Assembly: GCF_014287435.1 (NCBI RefSeq)
Contig: NZ_JACOPG010000002.1
Span: 186,001-250,000 of the forward strand
Length of the DNA stretch: 64,000 bases
Source: Roseburia lenta
GTDB taxonomy: Bacteria; Bacillota; Clostridia; Lachnospirales; Lachnospiraceae
Direction: 5' to 3'
Shown here: positions 53,348 to 60,915 of the stretch, piece by piece
Layout of the letters: each line of letters begins with the position of its first letter
Numbering within the stretch: the stretch's first letter is position 1
Position numbers and translations under genes: made by a program
The notes under the pieces: generated by a model
Told to the model about the DNA's origin: nothing
What the model saw: only the letters and a program-made list of their open reading frames with translations
The model's database searches: none

Positions 53348-53947
53348 TTATAAGGCTGCCTTGATGGCTGCCAGCAATTCGTCATATGTCTCATATGCCG
53401 GAATATCCGGGTTGTCCTGCTTGATCTGATCGGTGGATTTAAAGAGAAATCCCGCCTTGCTCGCCTTGATCATTCCGAGATCGTTGTGGCTGTCACCGGA
53501 AGCGATCGTATCATAACCGATGGACTGTAATGCCTTGACCGTGGAATACTTGGAATTTTCAATGCGCATCTTAAAACCGGTAATCTCGCCATCCTCTGCC
53601 ACTTCCAGCGAATTACAAAAGATGGTCGGATAGCCCAATTTCTTCATCAGAGGTCCTGCAAACTGGGTAAAAGTATCACTGATAATGATGACCTGTGTCA
53701 TTTCCCGCAACTGATCTAAGAATTCCTTTGCGCCCGGGATCGGATCGATCTTTGCGATTGTCTCCTGAATCTCCTTTAAGCCAAGTCCATGTTCCTTTAA
53801 AATACCAAGCCGCCAATGCATCAACTTATCATAGTCCGGCTCATCTCTGGTCGTTCTCTTTAATTCCGGGATACCGCTCTCCTCAGCAAATGCGATCCAG
53901 ATCTCCGGTACCAAGACGCCTTCTAAGTCCAAGCATACTATGTTCAT
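53348..53947 (-). CDS. thrH: ThrH-type phosphoserine phosphatase/homoserine phosphotransferase
   Basis: A 199-residue HAD protein. Motif I is CLDLEGVLVPEIW, motif II ISDTFTQFAGP near residue 94 and motif III SGDSHNDLGM near 150. The length and the DLEGVLVPE start fit ThrH of Pseudomonas, which dephosphorylates phosphoserine and can move the phosphate to homoserine. Its start overlaps by 4 nt the stop of a decayed flippase gene upstream. Confidence 0.85.
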   Translation of the reverse strand: MNIVCLDLEGVLVPEIWIAFAEESGIPELKRTTRDEPDYDKLMHWRLGILKEHGLGLKEIQETIAKIDPIPGAKEFLDQLREMTQVIIISDTFTQFAGPLMKKLGYPTIFCNSLEVAEDGEITGFKMRIENSKYSTVKALQSIGYDTIASGDSHNDLGMIKASKAGFLFKSTDQIKQDNPDIPAYETYDELLAAIKAAL

Positions 53948-54180
53948 CTTTTTTCTCCTGCCTTTATTCTCATTTTTTCATAAGTATAGCATACCAGGCT
54001 CCCGGACACAAATAAGGGAATGTAAGAAGATACCAGCCGTTCCAGCACGCTCCCACTTTGTATGCCATATCCTGCACACACGCCCTGCAAGATCTGTCAA
54101 GAGGTCAGTTCCGTGATCCCCTGTGCTCCCGGTAAAGGCAGCATCAGAGACAATAAGACCATGATGGAATTTGTCAAAAA
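53944..54180 (-). pseudogene. C-terminal remnant of a YbhN/MprF-type flippase (UPF0104)
   Basis: One minus-strand frame reads FLTNSIMVLLSLMLPLPGAQ, GITELTS, then a TGA, then GYGIQSGSVLERLVSSYIPL and FVSGSLVCY. The LPLPG...E block and the ERL-SYYIPL-G block are those of the last membrane segments of the lysylphosphatidylglycerol/glycosyl lipid flippase family. The N-terminus is gone and one in-frame TGA interrupts it. The final stop overlaps the thrH ATG by 4 nt, so thrH was once coupled to it. Confidence 0.65.
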
Positions 54181-54205
54181 AATCCTCTTTCGTATCGTCA
54201 ATCCC

Positions 54206-54895
54206 CTATTTCCAAGGGCGCTTGCCATCCAGCCATCCTTTTTCCTTCCAGTATTTTGCATCCACACTGTCCGGACGCTTCTTTAAGACCATAGACATGA
54301 CCGGGAAAAATATCCTGGTCTTTAAAGGTGGCTTTACCCTGCCCTGGTTGGCTTTGATCTTGGACGCAAGCGCATCCATATCTCGCTCGATCTTGTCCTT
54401 GGTCTTTGCCGTCACATCTTCCCACTTCATAGCACGAACAGCGATACCATACTTGTAGGTCTTAGCCACACCCCAATAAGCAGCACTGTCCGCCATATCC
54501 TGACAGGTGTTCTTTTGTCCGCCACCTGCCGCGGTCGCGATACAGACCATCTGCTTTTTGAACATGCTCTCCTCCGGGCGATGCATGATCCAGCGCCATC
54601 CATAATGTTCCAACAATGCCTTCATAGCAGAAGTGACATGGTAAACATAAACCGGACTTTCAAAGATCAAAAGGTCTGCTGCATCGATCGCCTCTGTGAT
54701 CGGTGCCAGTTTCTCATAATGCGGACACAATTTTTCGTCCTTTTTGATGCACTGGGCACAACCGACACACATCTGATCAAAGTCGCGCGGTAAGACGATC
54801 TCCGTGATCTCTCCGTCTATTTTTTCTGCTAAAATCCTTGCCACATGATAAGTCGAGCCTTTGTGGCTCTGTCCATGGATCAATGTAATCTTCAT
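54206..54895 (-). CDS. NADPH-dependent FMN reductase/flavodoxin-like protein with cysteine motif
   Basis: A 229-residue flavoprotein. It begins MKITLIHGQSHKGSTYHVAR, an FMN phosphate loop. MCVGCAQCIKKDEKLCPHY near residue 42 gives four cysteines that resemble iron-sulfur flavoprotein ligands. FESPVYVYHVTSAMKAL near residue 78 stacks on FMN. It probably moves electrons in the anaerobic cytoplasm. It ends 26 nt before the flippase remnant. Confidence 0.86.
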   Translation of the reverse strand: MKITLIHGQSHKGSTYHVARILAEKIDGEITEIVLPRDFDQMCVGCAQCIKKDEKLCPHYEKLAPITEAIDAADLLIFESPVYVYHVTSAMKALLEHYGWRWIMHRPEESMFKKQMVCIATAAGGGQKNTCQDMADSAAYWGVAKTYKYGIAVRAMKWEDVTAKTKDKIERDMDALASKIKANQGRVKPPLKTRIFFPVMSMVLKKRPDSVDAKYWKEKGWLDGKRPWK

Positions 54896-54992
54896 AAAAT
54901 GCCATCTCTTTTCTTCTTTTATTCGCAACTCATTCTAAACTAATAAAAGGTCAAATGCAACGGCATTTCGGTTTTTTATACAAAACACAAAT

Positions 54993-55012
54993 CCCCCTCG
55001 AACCTGAGGGGG
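54993..55012 (-). terminator. Hairpin after the flavoprotein fragment
   Basis: 7-bp GC-rich stem CCCCCTC/GAGGGGG with a 6-nt loop. On the minus strand a modest T-rich tail follows. Confidence 0.6.
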
Positions 55013-55020
55013 TATCTATC

Positions 55021-55242
55021 TTAGTGGATAAAATTTGTATAGGTAAATTCCGGTTCTTCCGGCATGGAAAGTCCCATCTTCATCGCTACATTCTTACAAT
55101 TCAACCAAAATGCCATATTATTGCCTAAAACCAGCATAACCTGCATGCCCTCGGCATCCTGCTGCACCTCTTTTGGATTTGTGCCATGCACCATATTCCA
55201 ATATCTGGAGGTAATGATCGGCATCTGCATCCTTTGACACAT
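55021..55242 (-). pseudogene. C-terminal fragment of an FMN reductase-like protein
   Basis: A 73-residue open segment with PIITSRYWNMVHGTNPKEVQ, QDAEGMQVMLVLGNNMAFWL and PEEPEFTYTNFIH. This matches the C-terminus of NADPH-dependent FMN reductases and iron-sulfur flavoproteins. The N-terminal FMN-binding part is missing upstream. There is no good ribosome site, so it is treated as a remnant, although a short expressed protein cannot be ruled out. Confidence 0.65.
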
Positions 55243-55330
55243 ATTTTATTACTCATATAACTATACTAGAAGATGTCTCCAAACAGAAGTCTCTCTTTGT
55301 TAGGCAGTATAAACCTAAAGGTTATGTCTC

Positions 55331-55717
55331 TTATGATTTCTCCACCGGAATTGTCTTGATCCTAGTAAAAAAATAGACATATTTAAAGATGATAAGGAAT
55401 ATGATAAATGCCCTCCCATACCAATTCGGCATTGCTGCAAAGGCTAAGAGCAGCATGCCCGATGCCGGGAGAAGCAGACTGAACTTTGTCTTTAAGGTCA
55501 TACTCCGATTTTGCACAAACTCGTCCAAGTGATTTTTGTATAGTTTTGTGCCGGTAAACCATGTATGGAACTTTTCAGAACCCTTAGCAAGACAAAATGA
55601 TGCTAATAATAGAAAGGGTGTTGTTGGCAGTACCGGCAAGACCACACCAACAGCACCGATTCCGATCGCTGCAAAGCCCAGGATCAGCCATAGGATTCGT
55701 AGTGGATTTTTCTTCAT
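55331..55717 (-). CDS. DUF454 (YbaN-like) membrane protein
   Basis: A 128-residue protein with three to four hydrophobic segments and the DUF454 block GVVLPVLPTTPFLLLASFCLAKGSEKFHTW near residues 24-53 (shown as one conserved region; key residues are the two Pro runs and the Lys-Gly-Ser). The function of the family is unknown. AGGAGGG precedes the ATG. The promoter carries two GTTAG-N6-CTAAC dyads, one over the -35 and one just after the -10, so expression is tightly repressed by some regulator, likely a metal-dependent one. Confidence 0.85.
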   Translation of the reverse strand: MKKNPLRILWLILGFAAIGIGAVGVVLPVLPTTPFLLLASFCLAKGSEKFHTWFTGTKLYKNHLDEFVQNRSMTLKTKFSLLLPASGMLLLAFAAMPNWYGRAFIIFLIIFKYVYFFTRIKTIPVEKS

Positions 55718-55734
55718 ATAAAATATACCCTCCT

Positions 55735-55750
55735 GTTAGTTTATGCTAAC
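55735..55750. promoter_or_regulatory. GTTAG-N6-CTAAC dyad, proximal copy
   Basis: GTTAG-TTTATG-CTAAC, next to the -10 box of the DUF454 promoter on its downstream side. Its half-sites are identical to those of the copy at 5714-5729. Confidence 0.6.
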
Positions 55751-55751
55751 C

Positions 55752-55780
55752 ATTATATCGCAGTTAGGCTAGACTAACAA
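55752..55780 (-). promoter_or_regulatory. Promoter of the DUF454 gene
   Basis: TTGTTA (55775-55780), a 17-nt spacer and TATAAT (55752-55757) on the minus strand, flanked and overlapped by two dyads. Confidence 0.7.
55763..55778. promoter_or_regulatory. GTTAG-N6-CTAAC dyad, distal copy
   Basis: GTTAG-GCTAGA-CTAAC, overlapping the -35 box of the DUF454 promoter. It starts 28 nt from the proximal copy. Its core resembles DtxR/IdeR sites. Confidence 0.6.
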
Positions 55781-55908
55781 GTGGAAATATTTGCTTAGCA
55801 GAAACATCGTTATCGAGGTGAACTGAATGGCAGGTTATTTCTCTCCTTCCATCGCAAAATCCATGTCATCATTTTCGTAAGATCATAAAACTTGTTATAT
55901 TTTTCTAC

Positions 55909-56556
55909 TTATTGTGTTCCAATGTCACTTCTTATACTATTAATAATTTTTCTCCGAATTATATCAATTCTGTTATTTCGTGGATCATCAACATTTTCCA
56001 CACTATAACCAGATATAAATACCTTATGGATAATCACCTCAAATTCTACAAGACAATTTCGCACATCCTGTCCTGCATAAAGATCAAATACTGCTTTATC
56101 ACATTTACAAAATGCTTTATATCTATCCTTTGCTTTATAATATTCATCTCGTATCTCAGATATCTTTTTCTTCGCATATTGTCTATTAGATATTTGCGTA
56201 TTGATGGCGTTCTTCCTCTTATAATCAGTAGTTTCATCATTTAATTGTACTTGATAATCTTCTAGTTGATCATCCAAACTCATTAAAACGCCATCAAACC
56301 ACTCCATTTCATAATTTGGCGGATATTCAACACACTGCAAAACATCATTCGGCGATACATTTGGGTACTGATTAACAATATCAACTAACTTTATATATAT
56401 GTCATTTAATTTTTCCCTTTTTACCTCATACTTTTTCTGTTTAACTTCCATTCTCCACTTATGTTTCTCAATCAGTGAGTTTACAACCAAAGTGACCATT
56501 GCTGTAAGTAAAGTCGCTCCTGCACCGATAATCGTCGCCATCATTGTATCTGTCAT
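55909..56556 (-). CDS. Single-pass membrane protein with coiled-coil region, unknown function
   Basis: A 215-residue protein not recognised. It has one N-terminal membrane helix (ATIIGAGATLLTAMVTLVVN), then a long charged helical region (~35-165) rich in Lys and Glu, with coiled-coil character. GGAG lies 8 nt before the ATG at 56556; earlier ATGs are too close. It follows the broken helix-turn-helix gene by 22 nt and opens the AT-rich mobile region. The shape recalls phage or element-borne membrane proteins involved in exclusion, but nothing proves this. Confidence 0.7.
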   Translation of the reverse strand: MTDTMMATIIGAGATLLTAMVTLVVNSLIEKHKWRMEVKQKKYEVKREKLNDIYIKLVDIVNQYPNVSPNDVLQCVEYPPNYEMEWFDGVLMSLDDQLEDYQVQLNDETTDYKRKNAINTQISNRQYAKKKISEIRDEYYKAKDRYKAFCKCDKAVFDLYAGQDVRNCLVEFEVIIHKVFISGYSVENVDDPRNNRIDIIRRKIINSIRSDIGTQ

Positions 56557-56578
56557 TACCATTTCTCCTCTACCAATC

Positions 56579-56878
56579 TTATATATAATATTTTCTTTCC
56601 ATTTCGTCTGCAATTTTCATCTTGTCATAATACGCCTTATACCTGTAAATTGTCCTCTCACTGACATTGTTTCGCTTCGCAATCTCCACCATTTTCATAC
56701 CGCTCTCGTAGCCAGCGACAAAATCATTGTAGATTGCCATCTACTTGGCGTTATGTTTCTGCCGTCCGCTCAATTTACGATTTCTGTAATACTCCAATTC
56801 CGCTCGAAGTTCTACATTCTCTTTTTCCAACTCCTCAACTCTTTTTAACGCGTCTTCAAGTGTTACAATCTTTTTCAT
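56579..56878 (-). pseudogene. Helix-turn-helix coiled-coil protein interrupted by an amber codon
   Basis: The frame from ATG at 56878 reads MKKIVTLEDALKRVEELEKE, NVELRAELEYYRNRKLSGRQ, KHNAK, then TAG at 56741-56743, then MAIYNDFVAGYESGMKMVEI and AKRNNVSERTIYRYKAYYDK to a TAA at 56579. The intact paralogue at 59942-60220 has Trp (TGG) where this copy has TAG. A single G-to-A change thus splits it. The C-terminal half could in principle restart at the ATG after the stop, but no ribosome site precedes it. Confidence 0.85.
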
Positions 56879-56915
56879 CTTATCCCTCCATTTATGACAC
56901 TATCACTTTGTCTGT

Positions 56916-56944
56916 ATTATAAATGATAACATATAATTGGTCAA
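56916..56944 (-). promoter_or_regulatory. Promoter of the interrupted HTH gene
   Basis: TTGACC (56939-56944), a 17-nt spacer and TATAAT (56916-56921) on the minus strand. Closely similar to the promoter of the paralogue at 60261-60289. Confidence 0.75.
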
Positions 56945-57011
56945 TCTGATTTTGTCATGTTATCATAATAACTCTGATTAACATACGTTACTATACCCAA
57001 CTATATAAAAA

Positions 57012-57045
57012 GCAGATGACATACAAAACTTTATACGCCACCTGC
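57012..57045 (-). terminator. Terminator of the serine recombinase gene
   Basis: Imperfect stem (57012-57018 with 57039-57045 plus inner pairs), followed on the minus strand by TTTTTATAT. Confidence 0.6.
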
Positions 57046-57089
57046 TCACTTTAAATTTATTTAGTTATTTCTTCACAACCATCCACTCA

Positions 57090-58817
57090 TCATCCTCTCG
57101 CCAGCAGGCACACCGTTTCAAGTGTCGGAAGTTTTTTCAAGGTAAAAGTCTGCGCATCAGATTGCTTTTTATCCAAAGAAATACCATCAACTCGAACTAC
57201 TTCCTTGCCATCTCTAAGAATTGTTACCGGAAACTGAAATTTGATATTCCTAATCCAATTACCATCTTCCCGTCTTTCCGGAAATATATCAATACGCTCT
57301 ATAAAAGCCTGCATAAACTGTTTCTTTTCAGCATCCGTACATTCTGCATATAATTCATTAAATGCGTTCAAAAAGCCGTATATGCTGTCAGCATCAATCT
57401 GATTTTTCTTAAGTCCATATACCTGAGACTTCAAATCTGCGATTGCCTCTTCCACTTCATCTATTTTATCATATTGGGTATCTAATCGCCTCTGTAAATC
57501 TGAAATTTTTTTATCGTAATGAATATCTGTAACATCCAGATTATCCATCTGCTGTTCAAGACGTGTTTTAATTGTCTCTGCCTGATGGAGATTTGCGTTT
57601 AATACAGATAACTGCTTTACCAGATCAGAAGTATCAACAGTTGCCCCGATTCTGTCTTGAATAGCATCCTTGAATTTTCCTTCCCTAGTCATTGCCGTAA
57701 TCAATTTTGCAAGCACATCATCAATTTGAGACTGTTCAATGTTACATCGAAAAGTACATTTATGTCCTGTGGCATTTACTGTATTCTTGCAATAGTAGTA
57801 ATATCTGGTTTTCTTATCTTTCCGCCCTGCTTTTGCAATGTTGCCATACATTCCTTTTCCACAACATGGACATTTCAATATTCCTGACAAAATATGTGCA
57901 TGCTCCGGATCATGAATCTTTTCTCTTCTGTAATTATTTTTAGAGCGTTTCTCCTGTGCAAGATTCCAGTCCTCCTCAGAAATAATTGCTTCATGGATTC
58001 CCTCATATACAGGGAACTCCGATTGTTCCACTACATGTGTTTCATTACGGGTTCCTGTTTTCTTTTCGGTGCGCCTGCGTCCGTATGCTATCTTCCCCAT
58101 ATACACTGGGTTATCAATAATCTTTTTGATAAAACTTGATGAGAAACCAGGGATTGTTCCGTTTTGACGTAATTTCTTTGTATAACCATGATTATTCAAA
58201 TAATTGGCAACGCCATTGATTCCATCATTGGTATGAATATACCGATCAAAAATCATTTGAATAATTTCCACTTCATCCTCTGCAATAACAAGTTCTCCAT
58301 TTCCCAGCTTATATCCATAAGGTGCAAATCCACCGTTCCATTTTCCTTCTCTGGCTTTTTGCTCACGTCCAGCCATCGTCTGTACTCTTATGTTCTCACG
58401 TTCCATCTCTGCTACAGCAGCAATAATAGATATAAGCAGTTTACCGGCTTCTTTTGAGCTGTCAATTCCGTCTTCTACACAGATAAGATTCACACCATAA
58501 TCCTGCATAAGCTGTAAAGAGTTGAGCACATCTGCTGCATTTCTGCCAAATCGCGATAATTTAAATACAAGGACGAAATCAACTCCGTCCTTGCCATCTT
58601 CAATATCATTCAGCATCCGCATAAATTCCTGGCGGCCTTTTATATTCTTACCGGAATGTCCTTCATCAGAATATTCTCCTACAATCTCCATATCTTGAAA
58701 TTCTGCATATTTTCTTAGCTTGTCCTTCTGTGCATCAAGACTATAGCCATCAACCTGAATGGCTGTAGATACACGAGTATATATGTAACATCTTGTTTTC
58801 TTCTTCAATAGTCTCAC
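57090..58817 (-). CDS. Large serine recombinase (site-specific integrase)
   Basis: A 575-residue recombinase. The resolvase domain has the catalytic Ser17 in YTRVSTAIQ and LSRFGRNAADVL near residue 85. Then come the recombinase domain (~165-280), a zinc ribbon (CPCCGKGMYG near 315 with a second Cys pair near 342 and 353) and a coiled-coil of about 80 residues from ~390. These are the parts of phage- and transposon-type integrases that need no host factor. The frame opens at GTG 58817, but TTG at 58808 has better spacing from GGAG. It follows the ORF6N gene by 4 nt. Confidence 0.94.
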   Translation of the reverse strand: MRLLKKKTRCYIYTRVSTAIQVDGYSLDAQKDKLRKYAEFQDMEIVGEYSDEGHSGKNIKGRQEFMRMLNDIEDGKDGVDFVLVFKLSRFGRNAADVLNSLQLMQDYGVNLICVEDGIDSSKEAGKLLISIIAAVAEMERENIRVQTMAGREQKAREGKWNGGFAPYGYKLGNGELVIAEDEVEIIQMIFDRYIHTNDGINGVANYLNNHGYTKKLRQNGTIPGFSSSFIKKIIDNPVYMGKIAYGRRRTEKKTGTRNETHVVEQSEFPVYEGIHEAIISEEDWNLAQEKRSKNNYRREKIHDPEHAHILSGILKCPCCGKGMYGNIAKAGRKDKKTRYYYYCKNTVNATGHKCTFRCNIEQSQIDDVLAKLITAMTREGKFKDAIQDRIGATVDTSDLVKQLSVLNANLHQAETIKTRLEQQMDNLDVTDIHYDKKISDLQRRLDTQYDKIDEVEEAIADLKSQVYGLKKNQIDADSIYGFLNAFNELYAECTDAEKKQFMQAFIERIDIFPERREDGNWIRNIKFQFPVTILRDGKEVVRVDGISLDKKQSDAQTFTLKKLPTLETVCLLARG

Positions 58818-58821
58818 ACTC

Positions 58822-59871
58822 CTATTTTGGTAATACTAATGGCGAATTTTTCAATAATCCTGCAACAACAGAGTTGTATTTGGCTGTTCCATAATCCTCA
58901 ACGATGCTTGTTATTCTAGCCCCGGCATCCTTGGAAGAAGAGCCACACAGAAAGACTCTCTCATCCGCCGTTCCATAATCCAACACGATAAACCGATCAT
59001 GAAATATGCCGCCAGTCTTCTTCATTGACAGTTTTACAGTTGGATATTCCTTACAGAAATCCGTATATTCTATGTTGTGAAGTTTATTATTTCCAACATT
59101 GTCACTGAATAAAATAATATTTACTCCTGTCGGAGAATTCTTAAGATGTACCAGCGTTCTTAAACCAATGTAATTATCAACCACATATATTGATGACTTT
59201 GCCTGCCTGTAAATAGACTCGTAAACCTCATCCGCACTACTAAATTTTGCATTAAACATAAGCCACTTTTCATCATCATCTGAAATAAAACTATTCATCA
59301 TATCCGCAAGTTCAGATTTCGTCACTACATCCTTCAAGCCTTCTGCGACATCAGAAATCTGTTTTTCAAGAGATATCATATCAGAATTGATTTTACTAAT
59401 TTCAATTCTGTTGTTAGCAGTCTCCATGCTTAACTGAAGTAATTCTCTCTGTCCGATTAAATCACGATTTTCTAATATGTAATCTTTCATTCTTTTGAAG
59501 GTTCTTATTAATGCCTTACTCTGTTTAACAGCCAATGACCCTTTTAAAACAGTCATCAGCATATATAGTCCTTGCTCTGTAAATACATGAGGATTATAGC
59601 GGCTTTTTGAACTTATATTTGCGGTACAATTTTTGTACCGCAAATCTTCTAATTCCTCATCCGTCAATTCAAACATAAAATCTTCATCAAATTTCTCAAT
59701 ATTATTTTTTACCTGTCTATTAAATCCCTTCGTATCATAGCCATATATCTCTGCTAAATCAGCATCCAACAATACCCTTTTACCTCTAATTTCATAGAGT
59801 TTTTCTTTTAAGTATTCTTCAGTTACTTCTATTACTGTAACATCAATTTCCTTCTTTTTATCTTCTGCCAT
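58822..59871 (-). CDS. ORF6N DNA-binding domain fused to a PLD-like domain
   Basis: A 349-residue chimera. Residues ~15-105 are an ORF6N domain (GKRVLLDADLAEIYGYDTKG, FNRQVKNNIEKFDEDFMFEL), known from phage anti-repressors. Residues ~140-185 are a coiled coil. Residues ~215-330 resemble a phospholipase D/helicase-C module, with a degenerate HKD-like motif H291-D-R-F-I-V-L-D followed by VFLCGSSSKDAG, where Lys is Arg. GGAGGAG precedes the ATG. It is upstream of and coupled to the serine recombinase. A regulator or a defence/anti-defence nuclease are both possible. Confidence 0.8.
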   Translation of the reverse strand: MAEDKKKEIDVTVIEVTEEYLKEKLYEIRGKRVLLDADLAEIYGYDTKGFNRQVKNNIEKFDEDFMFELTDEELEDLRYKNCTANISSKSRYNPHVFTEQGLYMLMTVLKGSLAVKQSKALIRTFKRMKDYILENRDLIGQRELLQLSMETANNRIEISKINSDMISLEKQISDVAEGLKDVVTKSELADMMNSFISDDDEKWLMFNAKFSSADEVYESIYRQAKSSIYVVDNYIGLRTLVHLKNSPTGVNIILFSDNVGNNKLHNIEYTDFCKEYPTVKLSMKKTGGIFHDRFIVLDYGTADERVFLCGSSSKDAGARITSIVEDYGTAKYNSVVAGLLKNSPLVLPK

Positions 59872-59941
59872 AAAACTCCTCCGTTCATTTTTTGTCCGAA
59901 AGCATCATATCTGACCATTTTGCTGATGCCAGTAAAATGGT

Positions 59942-60220
59942 CTAGTGTTCTGTTTTGGTGATTTTGTCATAATACGCTTTATACCTGTAAATCGTTCTCT
60001 CGCTGACATTATTACGCTTTGCAATCTCTATCATAGTCATACCGTTCTCATAGCAAGCGACAAAATCATTGTAAATAGCCATCCATTTTGCATTGTGCTT
60101 CTGCCTTCCGCTTAATTTACGATTTTTATAATATTCCAATTCTTCGCGTAACTCGGCGTTTTCATTTTCTAATTCTTCAATTCTTTTTAATGCTTCCTCG
60201 AGTGTTATAACCTTCTCCAC
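59942..60220 (-). CDS. Small helix-turn-helix protein with N-terminal coiled coil
   Basis: A 92-residue protein. Residues 1-32 form a leucine/glutamate coiled coil (EEALKRIEELENENAELREE). Residues ~55-90 are a Hin-recombinase-like HTH (MTMIEIAKRNNVSERTIYRY). It is the intact paralogue of the gene at 56579-56878, and both carry the same upstream promoter. It probably regulates the element; no family name can be given with certainty. Confidence 0.8.
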   Translation of the reverse strand: MEKVITLEEALKRIEELENENAELREELEYYKNRKLSGRQKHNAKWMAIYNDFVACYENGMTMIEIAKRNNVSERTIYRYKAYYDKITKTEH

Positions 60221-60260
60221 TTCATTGTTCCTCCGTTCATGTCATTTTCGTTTTGTCTGT

Positions 60261-60289
60261 ATTATATATTGCTAATTAGTATTAGTCAA
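60261..60289 (-). promoter_or_regulatory. Promoter of the small HTH gene
   Basis: TTGACT (60284-60289), a 17-nt spacer and TATAAT (60261-60266) on the minus strand. Confidence 0.78.
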
Positions 60290-60299
60290 TTTGATTTTG

Positions 60300-60527
60300 T
60301 CATACAAGAGCGCTTTTCATATTCATCATGTGAATAAAATACCGCTGATACCTTTTGCAAGCTATGTCTTTCCATATACTCTCTGCCTGAATATTCCTAA
60401 TCCACTCGTTTAGATTCCATTTTTGTTTTAAAGCCGGTCCATATTTTAGAATCAGGGATGTTATTACATCTGCACATCTCTCAAAAACTGCATTCTCTTT
60501 TGCATCTTCATAATACTTCTTTCTCAT
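60300..60527 (-). CDS. Small protein of the mobile element, unknown function
   Basis: A 75-residue basic protein, not recognised, starting MRKKYYEDAKENAVFERCAD. AAAGGGGAG lies before the ATG at 60527. It overlaps the end of the RepA-like gene by 20 nt, so the two are coupled. It is mostly helical with two tryptophans in the middle and no membrane segment. Confidence 0.6.
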   Translation of the reverse strand: MRKKYYEDAKENAVFERCADVITSLILKYGPALKQKWNLNEWIRNIQAESIWKDIACKRYQRYFIHMMNMKSALV

Positions 60528-60915
60528 TGCTGCTCCCCTTTCCGAACATAATTTGTTTTGGCAGCCAATTTGAATTATCTGCTTTGAGCAAATCATAAAC
60601 ATAAATCTTATTCGGTCTTCCCAAGCCCTGGTGTCTTCGGTAGATCAAGCCATGCTCCTCCAGCTCCTTCAACATTTTGTTAACCTTCTTGTTTCCCAAA
60701 TTCATCAGGTTCATAATTTCTTTGATTGTAAAAATGATATAGGTAATTCCATATTCATCACGCCATGCGTCTCCATTGGAGTCTGACAGGCCCTTGCGAT
60801 CCAGAAGTATTCCATATAATACTTTTGTCGCATTCGTCATGTCTCTGAACATGTCTTCCTTAAAAAATCTCTTAGGTATCCTGTAAAACTTATAATCAAA
60901 AGTTACATTTTCCAT
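60508..60915 (-). CDS. RepA-like replication initiator, N-terminal domain only
   Basis: A 135-residue protein with the RepA_N winged-helix block of Firmicute plasmids and conjugative elements: YRIPKRFFKEDMFRDMTNAT, KVLYGILLDR, then IIFTIKEIMNLMNLGNKKVN and LEEHGLIYRRHQGLGRPNKI. Full-length RepA proteins are about 250-300 residues, so the C-terminal domain is missing or the protein is a short form. The start at 60915 is the family N-terminus. Confidence 0.82.
   Translation of the reverse strand: MENVTFDYKFYRIPKRFFKEDMFRDMTNATKVLYGILLDRKGLSDSNGDAWRDEYGITYIIFTIKEIMNLMNLGNKKVNKMLKELEEHGLIYRRHQGLGRPNKIYVYDLLKADNSNWLPKQIMFGKGSSNEKEVL

Noticed and set aside
54062..54458. Two plus-strand open frames in the flavoprotein/flippase area
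   Set aside because: They run antisense to the flavoprotein and the flippase remnant and have no ribosome site.
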